A stretch of DNA of 64,000 nucleotides from JAPKYZ01 sp033763835 (GTDB lineage Bacteria > Acidobacteriota > Terriglobia > Bryobacterales > Bryobacteraceae), in contig JANRJS010000008.1 of assembly GCA_033763835.1 (NCBI GenBank), positions 124,001 to 188,000 on the forward strand, given 5' to 3'. The notes under the pieces were generated by a model. The model had not been told where the DNA came from and did no database searches. It saw nothing but the letters and a program-made list of their open reading frames with translations. Shown here piece after piece: positions 42,702-49,180 of this stretch (position 1 is the stretch's first letter; each line of letters opens with the position of its first letter). The position numbers were made by a program, and so were the translations under genes.

Positions 42702-44273
42702 ATGTCCGCGCCCATCGCCCAACCGACCATCGCGATACTTCCCAAGTTAGAAGGAAGCGCCGCCGAGATTCTTTCGCCCGCCGCGCTGAAGTTCTTGGCC
42801 GAACTCAGCGCCCGGTTCGGTTCCACTCGCACAGCGTTGCTCGCCGCGCGCGCCGCGCGAACCGAGCGTTTACAGCAAGGCGAACTTCCCGACTTTCTCC
42901 CGGAGACGAAAGAGATCCGCGAATCCGCGTGGACCGTCGCGCCGATTCCCGCTGCGCTCGAAGACCGCCGCGTCGAAATCACCGGGCCCGTGGAACGCAA
43001 GATGGTGATCAACGCGCTGAATTCCGGCGCACGCGTCTTTATGGCCGACTTCGAGGACGCCAATTCTCCCACGTGGAAAAACTGCCTGGAAGGCCAGGCG
43101 AATATGCGTGACGCCGCGCGCCGCGAAATCCAGTACACGTCGCCCGAGGGCCGCGAATACAAGCTCAACGCGAAGATCGCGACGCCGATGGTTCGTCCGC
43201 GCGGCTGGCATCTGGTCGAAAAGAACGCGCTCTACGCGGGCGAACCCATGTCCGCGTCGTTCTTCGATTTTGGACTGCTCTTCTTTCACAACGCGAAAGA
43301 GATGTATCGGCGCGGAACGGGTCCGTTCTTCTATTTACCGAAGATCGAGAGCCATCTCGAAGCGCGGCTTTGGAACGACGTTTTCAATTTCGCGCAAGAG
43401 TATGTCGGGATTCCGCGCGGAACCGTGCGCGCGACGGTGCTGATCGAAACGATTCTCGCGTCGTTCGAGATGAACGAGATTCTGTACGAATTGCGCGACC
43501 ACTCGGCGGGCTTGAATTGCGGGCGTTGGGACTACATTTTCAGCTTCATCAAGAAGCTCGGCCATCGTCCCGAGAAATTGCTGCCGGATCGCGGCGCGGT
43601 AACCATGGACAAGGCGTTTCTCAAGGCTTATGTCGAACTCCTGATCGAGACTTGCCACAAGCGCGGCATCCACGCCATGGGCGGCATGGCGGCGCAAATT
43701 CCGATCAAGAACGATCCGGTGAAAAACGAACAGGCGCTTGAGAAGGTCCGGCAGGATAAGTTGCGCGAAGTACTCGCCGGGCACGACGGCACGTGGGTGG
43801 CGCATCCGGGACTGGTGCCGATTGCGCTGGAAGTTTTCGACAAGCACATGCCGACGCCGAATCAGGTTTCACGCGACATTCCGCCGTCGGGCGTTGGACA
43901 GACGCGGCTGCTCGAACCGCCGCCAGGCGAGATCACCGAAGCCGGTTTGCGGCAGAACATCGACGTCGGCATGCAGTACCTGGAATCGTGGTTGAACGGC
44001 AATGGATGCGTGCCCATCTACAACTTAATGGAAGACGCCGCCACGGCGGAAATTTCACGCTCGCAAATCTGGCAATGGGTGAAGCATGGCGCGAAACTTT
44101 CGGACGGCCGTATCGCGACCATCGATCTGGTGCGCCAGATGGTGGACGAGGATCTGGCGCGCAATCCCGGCACTCCCGCCAAGAAAACGGCGGCGCGACT
44201 CTTTATCGAGATGTCCGCCGCCGATCCGATTCCGGAGTTTCTAACGTCGCAGGCTTACGGGCTACTGACCTAA
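42702..44273 (+). CDS. aceB: Malate synthase A
   Basis: This 523-residue protein is malate synthase of the A type: VFMADFEDANSPTWKN, NALYAGEPMSASFFDFGLLFFHN, PKIESHLEARLWND, LIETILASFEMNEILYELRDHSAGLNCGRWDYIFSFIKKLG and GMAAQIPIKNDP are all present. It condenses glyoxylate and acetyl-CoA to malate in the glyoxylate bypass. No isocitrate lyase is in the window. Its stop interlocks with the convergent E2 gene (CTAA shared at 44270-44273). Confidence 0.97.
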   Translation: MSAPIAQPTIAILPKLEGSAAEILSPAALKFLAELSARFGSTRTALLAARAARTERLQQGELPDFLPETKEIRESAWTVAPIPAALEDRRVEITGPVERKMVINALNSGARVFMADFEDANSPTWKNCLEGQANMRDAARREIQYTSPEGREYKLNAKIATPMVRPRGWHLVEKNALYAGEPMSASFFDFGLLFFHNAKEMYRRGTGPFFYLPKIESHLEARLWNDVFNFAQEYVGIPRGTVRATVLIETILASFEMNEILYELRDHSAGLNCGRWDYIFSFIKKLGHRPEKLLPDRGAVTMDKAFLKAYVELLIETCHKRGIHAMGGMAAQIPIKNDPVKNEQALEKVRQDKLREVLAGHDGTWVAHPGLVPIALEVFDKHMPTPNQVSRDIPPSGVGQTRLLEPPPGEITEAGLRQNIDVGMQYLESWLNGNGCVPIYNLMEDAATAEISRSQIWQWVKHGAKLSDGRIATIDLVRQMVDEDLARNPGTPAKKTAARLFIEMSAADPIPEFLTSQAYGLLT

Positions 44274-45622
44274 AGTACTTGCTCGGACCAGCCCTCGAGC
44301 ACGGCTTTCGCCTTCTGGCAGAACTGGTCGGCGAGCGCGCCGTCGATCAACCGGTGATCGAAGGTGAGCGCGAGGTACATCATCGAGCGCACGGCGATCG
44401 CATCGCCTTCGACGACTACCGCTTCCTTGGTTACCGCGCCGCAGCCCAGAATCGCGACCTGAGGCTGATTGATCACCGGAGTCGCGAACAAGCTGCCGAA
44501 GCTGCCGAAGTTGGTGATGGAGAACGTGCCGCCCGAGACTTCGTCGGGCTTCAGTTGCTTCGAACGCGCGCGCGCGGCCAGATCGGCGATGGAGCGCTGC
44601 AGACCCGTCACGTTCTTTTCGTCGGCGTGTTTGATTACAGGGACGATCAGTCCACCGTCGAGCGCTACCGCGATTCCCAGGTTGATCTCGCCGTGGTACT
44701 GGATGTTGGTCCCCACGATCGAGGAGTTGAAGATCGGGAATTCGCGGATCGCGTCGGCGGCGGCTCGCGCGATGAACGGCAGGAAGGTGAGCGAGAATCC
44801 GTAGCGCTCCTTGAACTCGTTCTTCGCGCGGTCCCGCAGTTTGGCGACCTTCGTCATGTCGACGCGATGCACGGTGGTGACGTGCGCGGAGGTGCGTTTC
44901 GACATCACCATGTGCTCGGCGATCTTCTGCCGCATGATCGACATCGGCTCCACTTTTTGCTTGGGAGCTTCGGCTCGCGCGATGGGGGCCACAGGCTCTG
45001 GCTTAGCGGCAACCGGTGCCGGAGCGGGCGCGGGCGGCGGCGGAGGTGCGGCGGGCGCTTGCATGGTCTTCGCGCCCTGCGCGGCCATGTAGCTCTCGAC
45101 GTCTTGCTTAGTAATGCGGCCGCCCGCGCCGGTTCCGCGAACCTGCGTCAGGTCGATCGAATACTCGCGGGCCATCTTGCGAACTAGTGGCGACAGCGGC
45201 CCCGTGGGGTCCTCCGCTTCGGCGGCCGGTGCGGGAGGCGGTGCGGGCGCGGCGGGCGGGGGAGGAGGCGGCGGTGCGGCTACCGGAGCTGGTGCGGCGG
45301 GAGCCGGTGAGGGCGCCGGAGCGGCGGGCGCTACCTCGGGAGTCGGGGCCGTAGCGGCGGTGGGCGTCGCGGGCGCGGCGGCTTCGCCACCTTCGCTGAT
45401 CTTCGCGACGACCGTTTTGATCGCTACCGTCTGCCCTTCGGGCACTAGGACCTCGGCCAAGGTTCCGGCGGCGGGCGACGGAATTTCCGTGTCCACCTTG
45501 TCGGTCGAGATTTCAAAGAGCGGCTCGTCGCGCTCCACCTTCTCGCCCGGCTTCTTGAGCCAGCGCGTCAGGGTTCCTTCGACGATGCTTTCGCCCATCT
45601 GGGGCATAACGACTTCGATCAT
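44270..45622 (-). CDS. sucB: 2-oxoacid dehydrogenase E2 (dihydrolipoyl acyltransferase)
   Basis: The 450-residue protein has one lipoyl domain with the lipoylated K42 (ISTDKVDTEIPSP), an exceptionally proline/alanine-rich linker (about residues 85-185), a peripheral-subunit-binding domain (SPLVRKMAREYSIDLTQVRGTG) and a catalytic domain ending in TFDHRLIDGALAD with H423 and D427. It transfers an acyl group from lipoate to CoA in a pyruvate, 2-oxoglutarate or branched-chain dehydrogenase complex. The substrate cannot be settled: E1 genes are not in view, so the sucB symbol is tentative. It overlaps lipB by four bases. The true start is ATG 45622, not the longer frame from 45760. Confidence 0.9.
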   Translation of the reverse strand: MIEVVMPQMGESIVEGTLTRWLKKPGEKVERDEPLFEISTDKVDTEIPSPAAGTLAEVLVPEGQTVAIKTVVAKISEGGEAAAPATPTAATAPTPEVAPAAPAPSPAPAAPAPVAAPPPPPPPAAPAPPPAPAAEAEDPTGPLSPLVRKMAREYSIDLTQVRGTGAGGRITKQDVESYMAAQGAKTMQAPAAPPPPPAPAPAPVAAKPEPVAPIARAEAPKQKVEPMSIMRQKIAEHMVMSKRTSAHVTTVHRVDMTKVAKLRDRAKNEFKERYGFSLTFLPFIARAAADAIREFPIFNSSIVGTNIQYHGEINLGIAVALDGGLIVPVIKHADEKNVTGLQRSIADLAARARSKQLKPDEVSGGTFSITNFGSFGSLFATPVINQPQVAILGCGAVTKEAVVVEGDAIAVRSMMYLALTFDHRLIDGALADQFCQKAKAVLEGWSEQVL

Positions 45623-46254
45623 GAGTGTGCGTTCTCCAGTACCTGAACTTCGAGTTCGAATAATTGACCAAACCGCCCGGCGATGCGGTCGAGGACGGCT
45701 TCGCGCGATACGCGCACGCCCAACCGGGCCAGAGAGGTGACGGGCGCGGAAAGCCCGCACGGAACGATGTAGCGGAAGTAGTCGAGGTCCGTCTCGTGGT
45801 TGAGGGCGAACCCATGCGAGGTGATCCAGCGGCTAATGTGAACGCCGATCGCGCAGAGTTTCGCGCCGCCCACCCACACGCCGGAGTTGAGCGAAGAACG
45901 CTCGCCGCGCACGCCCAAATCGTCGAGCGCGCGGATGATGACTTCTTCGAGAGTACGTACGTACAGGTGCACGTCGCGCCTCCAGCGGTTGAGGTCGAGA
46001 ATCGGATAGCCGACGATCTGCCCCGGCCCGTGATACGTTACATCGCCGCCGCGATTCGCTTCATGCACGGCGATGCCCGCACGGTCGAGAATCTCGGGCG
46101 CGGCGAGAATGTTTTCGCGATGCGCGTTGCGGCCGAGCGTAATCGTGTGCGGATGCTCGACGAAGAGCAACGAGTCCGGTGGCGTTTCGCGTTGTATGCG
46201 CCACGCTTCCGCCCAGCCCATCCGCCCCAAATCGCGCACCTCGCAGCTTCGCAT
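45619..46254 (-). CDS. lipB: Lipoyl(octanoyl) transferase LipB
   Basis: This 211-residue enzyme moves octanoate from acyl carrier protein to lipoyl domains, the first step of lipoate assembly. RGGDVTYHGPGQIVGYPIL is the signature; the catalytic pair is K132 (GAKLCAIG) and C166 (VPCGLSAPVTSL). It sits between the E2 and E3 genes, so it is co-expressed with a complex that needs lipoate. No LipA gene is seen. The same frame runs further upstream antiparallel-free into the lpd gene, but ATG 46254 gives the normal length. Confidence 0.95.
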   Translation of the reverse strand: MRSCEVRDLGRMGWAEAWRIQRETPPDSLLFVEHPHTITLGRNAHRENILAAPEILDRAGIAVHEANRGGDVTYHGPGQIVGYPILDLNRWRRDVHLYVRTLEEVIIRALDDLGVRGERSSLNSGVWVGGAKLCAIGVHISRWITSHGFALNHETDLDYFRYIVPCGLSAPVTSLARLGVRVSREAVLDRIAGRFGQLFELEVQVLENAHS

Positions 46255-46265
46255 GCGGTTCCGCT

Positions 46266-47648
46266 TCAGGCGTTGATCGCGAGTCCGTACACCGCGTTGA
46301 ACGCCTCGCCCAGGGCCTCGTACTGCGTGGGATGAGCGTGGATCGTCGCCATCATCGTCTCGACGGTCGCCTCCGACTCCATGGCGGCCACCGCTTCCGC
46401 GATTAGCTCGTAGCCATGGTGGCCAATGATGTGGACGCCCAGAATCTCGCCGAACTTCTCCTCGGCCACAATCTTCACGAACCCTTCGTGATGGCCGACG
46501 ATCGAAGCCTTGCTGTTGGCGGCGAACGGAAACTTGCCGACCTTCACCGCGTGGCCTTGCGCTTTGGCCTGCGCTTCGGTGAGACCTACGCTGCCAATGC
46601 CCGGATCGGTGTAGGTCGCGCCGGGAATGCGGTTGCGATTGATCGGCGTCGCGGGCTTTCCCGCGATATGCGCCACGGCCACCATACCCTCGGCGGTCGC
46701 GACATGCGCCAACTGCGGAGTGCCCGCCACCACGTCGCCGATCGCGTAAATGCCGGGGACGTTCGTTTGCTGATGGCCGTCGGTCTTGATGAAGCCTCGC
46801 TCCATTTGGACGCCGAGCGCTTCGAGGCCAATGTTCTCCGTGTTCGGCTTGCGGCCGACCGCGACTAGTAGCTTTTCGTACTCGAGAGTCTCTGTCTTGC
46901 CATTCGCGAGCGTGACGTTGAACTTCACGCCGTTCGCCGTCTTTTCGATCCCGTCCGCTTTCGCGCCCGTTTCGACTCGGATGCCGATCTTCTTGAAGTG
47001 CCGTTCGAGTTCCTTCGATACTTCCTCGTCCTCGACCGGGACCAGCCGGGGTAGCATTTCCATGATCAGTACCTCGGTACCGAAGCGGCGGAAAATGCTC
47101 GCGAACTCGACGCCCACGGCTCCCGCGCCGATGATCGCGAGAGTCTTGGGGATCGTGGTGAGATTGAGAATTTCGATGTTGGTGAGGATGCGTTCGGGGT
47201 CGGGCGTCAGTCCGGGAAGCATGCGCGCTTCGGAGCCGGTGGCCACCATGATCGCGTCGGTATCGATCGCTTGATTGCCCACGCGCACGCGGCCCGGAGC
47301 CTCGATCGTCCCGAAGCCCTTGATCACGTCGACCTTGTTCTTCTTCATCAAGAACTCGACGCCCTTGGCGTGCTTGTCGACGATGCCCTGCTTGCGTTGC
47401 ACGACGAACGGATAGTTCAGCGTCGGGTTCTCGCAAGCGATGCCCTCTTTATCGGGGTGGAGAAAATACTCCCAAACGCCCGCCGAGTGCAACAGAGCCT
47501 TGGTCGGAACGCAGCCGACATGCAGGCAAGTTCCGCCCAACTTCGCGTCTTTTTCGATGATTGCGGTCTTGAGTCCGTACTGCCCGGCGCGGATGGCGGC
47601 TGAATAACCGCCCGGCCCGCTGCCGATGACAACCAGGTCGTAGGCCAT
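46266..47648 (-). CDS. lpdA: Dihydrolipoyl dehydrogenase (E3)
   Basis: The 460-residue FAD enzyme reoxidises dihydrolipoamide with NAD. The FAD-binding GSGPGGYSAAIRAGQ, the redox disulfide C41/C46 in GGTCLHVGCVPTKALL, the NAD-binding GAGAVGVEFASIF and the catalytic HAHPTQYEAL are all in place. It heads the lpdA-lipB-sucB leftward operon, with 11 bases to lipB. It may also serve as the L protein of the glycine cleavage system at 11540-15838, which lacks its own E3. Length is standard. Confidence 0.97.
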   Translation of the reverse strand: MAYDLVVIGSGPGGYSAAIRAGQYGLKTAIIEKDAKLGGTCLHVGCVPTKALLHSAGVWEYFLHPDKEGIACENPTLNYPFVVQRKQGIVDKHAKGVEFLMKKNKVDVIKGFGTIEAPGRVRVGNQAIDTDAIMVATGSEARMLPGLTPDPERILTNIEILNLTTIPKTLAIIGAGAVGVEFASIFRRFGTEVLIMEMLPRLVPVEDEEVSKELERHFKKIGIRVETGAKADGIEKTANGVKFNVTLANGKTETLEYEKLLVAVGRKPNTENIGLEALGVQMERGFIKTDGHQQTNVPGIYAIGDVVAGTPQLAHVATAEGMVAVAHIAGKPATPINRNRIPGATYTDPGIGSVGLTEAQAKAQGHAVKVGKFPFAANSKASIVGHHEGFVKIVAEEKFGEILGVHIIGHHGYELIAEAVAAMESEATVETMMATIHAHPTQYEALGEAFNAVYGLAINA

Positions 47649-47749
47649 GAATTTTTCAGTTTAGCATCGCCCTTTCGCGCATCCTGTCACCGGACCGTGA
47701 TTCGATTCCTGTAGGATCAGTCCTGTAGTAACAACGACCGGAGGAGTTT

Positions 47750-48142
47750 ATGGACCTAGACACGATGAAGCTGAAGTACCAGGCGGTGATTAATCTCGCC
47801 AAGTCGAAGGGCGTGAGCCTCTCGAACGTGCATATCGAAGGCAACAAGCTGCTGATCCGCGGCGCGGCGCCGTCGGAGGAGATCAAGAACGAAATTTGGG
47901 GACAAGCCAAGCTGATCGACGCCGACTACGCCGATCTCTGGCTCGATTTGTCGATCGACCCGAGCCTCGCTCCGCCCGTGCGTACGTATACGGTCGAGAA
48001 GGGCGATTCCCTGTGGAAGATCGCGGCGAAGCACTATGGAAACGGCGCGCAGTACCCGAAGATTATCGCGGGGAATCCGGGGCAACTGAAGGACGAGAAT
48101 TCGGTCATCCACCCCGGCGACGTACTCGTAATCCCGGACTAG
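47750..48142 (+). CDS. BON-LysM domain protein
   Basis: This 130-residue protein pairs an N-terminal BON-like domain (residues about 5-70) with a C-terminal LysM motif (TYTVEKGDSLWKIAAKHYGNGAQYPKI, ending in HPGDVLVIPD). The layout is that of the cytoplasmic K+-binding protein Kbp (YgaU) and its relatives. A GGAGGAG ribosome site precedes the ATG. No signal peptide is visible. It lies divergent from lpdA and just upstream of a toxin-antitoxin pair. Confidence 0.88.
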   Translation: MDLDTMKLKYQAVINLAKSKGVSLSNVHIEGNKLLIRGAAPSEEIKNEIWGQAKLIDADYADLWLDLSIDPSLAPPVRTYTVEKGDSLWKIAAKHYGNGAQYPKIIAGNPGQLKDENSVIHPGDVLVIPD

Positions 48143-48150
48143 TGACGCGC

Positions 48151-48171
48151 TACCATACGTTACGTATGGTA
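48151..48171. promoter_or_regulatory. 21-base perfect palindrome overlapping an antitoxin start codon
   Basis: TACCATACGT (48151-48160) and its exact reverse complement ACGTATGGTA (48162-48171) flank a single T. The ATG of the antitoxin (48166-48168) lies inside the right arm. This fits an autoregulatory operator, and an RNA hairpin covering the start codon is also possible. A perfect 10-base arm by chance is unlikely. Confidence 0.7.
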
Positions 48172-48393
48172 AAGACGACGGTCTATCTCGAAGAGGAAAC
48201 TGCGGCTCGACTGAAGCTTCGGGCGGCGGCAACCGGACGTTCGCAAGCGGAAATCATTAGGGAAGCGGTGGACAACGCCACGCGCCCAAGAGTCTCGCCA
48301 CACTGGGGAAAGTTTACAAGCAAAGAGCCTAACGTCGGCATGCGAGTCAAGGAGATTCTTCGTGAGGCGGTTAGCAAGGGCGAGTGGCCCTGA
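48166..48393 (+). CDS. Ribbon-helix-helix antitoxin (VapB-like)
   Basis: This 75-residue protein reads MVKTTVYLEEETAARLKLRAA then TGRSQAEIIREAVDNAT, the standard ribbon-helix-helix antitoxin layout; the C-terminal half would contact the toxin. The ATG is inside a perfect palindrome (48151-48171), so the protein may repress its own start region. A longer same-frame reading from 47896 runs through the BON-LysM gene and is not native. It overlaps its PIN partner by ten bases. Confidence 0.88.
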   Translation: MVKTTVYLEEETAARLKLRAAATGRSQAEIIREAVDNATRPRVSPHWGKFTSKEPNVGMRVKEILREAVSKGEWP

Positions 48394-48815
48394 TTGTCGA
48401 TAGTGGGGCGATTGTTTCGATCTATTCCCACTCGGAAATCTGGCACGAGGCTTTCGTTCGCGTAGTGAGCGAGGAACGGCTTCGAGTGATTCCGGCGTCG
48501 AACTTGTCGGAAATCGATTACGTCCTTGCTGCGAAGGTGGACCGGGCAGCTCGCGACGCTTTTCTCGACGATATCCGGCGGGAGGTTTTCGCGATCGAAC
48601 CGCCCACGATGGCCGACTTTAGCCGAATCGCCCAGTTGCTCGCCGATTATGCCGATTTGGATCTGGGACTCGCCGACGCCAGCGTCGTTGCGACCGCGGA
48701 GAGAATCGGCACGGAGCGAATACTAACAACCGATCTGCGTAACTTTCGCGTCGTCCGTTCGAAGTGGGGCCGCCCATTTCGCCTGCTTCCTTGGGATGAA
48801 GAGCATTCTCATTGA
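48384..48815 (+). CDS. PIN-domain toxin (VapC-like)
   Basis: The 143-residue protein starts at GTG 48384 with ALIVDSGAIVSIYS, which holds the first active-site aspartate. The later acidic residues are in SNLSEIDYVLAAK, YADLDLGLADASVVATAERIG and LTTDLRNFRVV. It is a predicted RNase toxin, translationally coupled to the antitoxin by a ten-base overlap. It ends 32 bases before the PadR gene, and those bases contain the PadR operator candidate. Confidence 0.89.
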   Translation: MALIVDSGAIVSIYSHSEIWHEAFVRVVSEERLRVIPASNLSEIDYVLAAKVDRAARDAFLDDIRREVFAIEPPTMADFSRIAQLLADYADLDLGLADASVVATAERIGTERILTTDLRNFRVVRSKWGRPFRLLPWDEEHSH

Positions 48816-48818
48816 CGC

Positions 48819-48840
48819 TCGATATCGAGTGTCGATATTA
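48819..48840. promoter_or_regulatory. Candidate PadR operator
   Basis: CTCGATATCGAG (48819-48830) is a perfect 12-base palindrome, and TCGATAT recurs 13 bases later (48833-48839), just before the padR start at 48848. PadR proteins bind inverted repeats in their own promoters, so autoregulation of padR and the permease is likely, but the sequence alone cannot prove it. Confidence 0.5.
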
Positions 48841-48847
48841 TCTCGGC

Positions 48848-49180
48848 ATGGCCAAGCCCACCGAGATCCTCCAAGGCACGCTCGACCTCCTGATTCTCCG
48901 CACTCTCGAGCTTCAGCCGCTCCATGGCGTCGGCATTGCCGACCGGCTGGAACAGGTCACCAAAGGCGTTTTCGTCGTCGGTCCCGGATCGCTTTTCCCC
49001 GCGCTGCACCGGCTGGCCGACCGGGGCTGGGTGGAAGGCGAATGGGGCGAAACCGAGACGGGCCGCCGCGCTAAGTTTTATGCGATCACGCCCGCCGGAC
49101 GTAAGCGGCTTGCCGAGGAGAAGCGCACTTGGAATCGAGTATCGGTCGCCGTCAACCAAGTGCTCACGGAGGAGTTATGA
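48848..49180 (+). CDS. PadR-family transcriptional regulator
   Basis: The 110-residue regulator has a winged helix typical of PadR (ILQGTLDLLILRTLELQPLHGVGIADRLEQVT, GSLFPALHRLADRGWVEGEW, KFYAITPAGRKRL). The helical C-terminus is short, as in the subfamily associated with acidobacterial permeases. It overlaps the permease gene by four bases (ATGA), a strong sign of joint regulation. A longer frame from 48812 would translate the operator and is unlikely. Confidence 0.93.
   Translation: MAKPTEILQGTLDLLILRTLELQPLHGVGIADRLEQVTKGVFVVGPGSLFPALHRLADRGWVEGEWGETETGRRAKFYAITPAGRKRLAEEKRTWNRVSVAVNQVLTEEL

Noticed and set aside
43793..45187. Long plus-strand frame (464 residues) antisense to the E2 gene
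   Set aside because: It mirrors the Pro/Ala-rich E2 linker on the opposite strand, has arginine- and histidine-heavy text without a family match, and starts inside the aceB gene.
45160..45400. Repetitive GCGGGCGC-type sequence in the E2 gene considered as a DNA repeat array
   Set aside because: It is simple Pro/Ala codon repetition in a known flexible linker.
45619..47436. 605-residue reading that extends LipB through the lpdA gene
   Set aside because: The first 390 residues are lpdA in another frame and read as Arg/Gly/His-rich nonsense; LipB is complete from 46254.
47707..47728. TCCTGTAG repeated with a 14-base period before the BON-LysM gene
   Set aside because: It may be part of the promoter region, but two short copies with no matching regulator give too little to call an operator.
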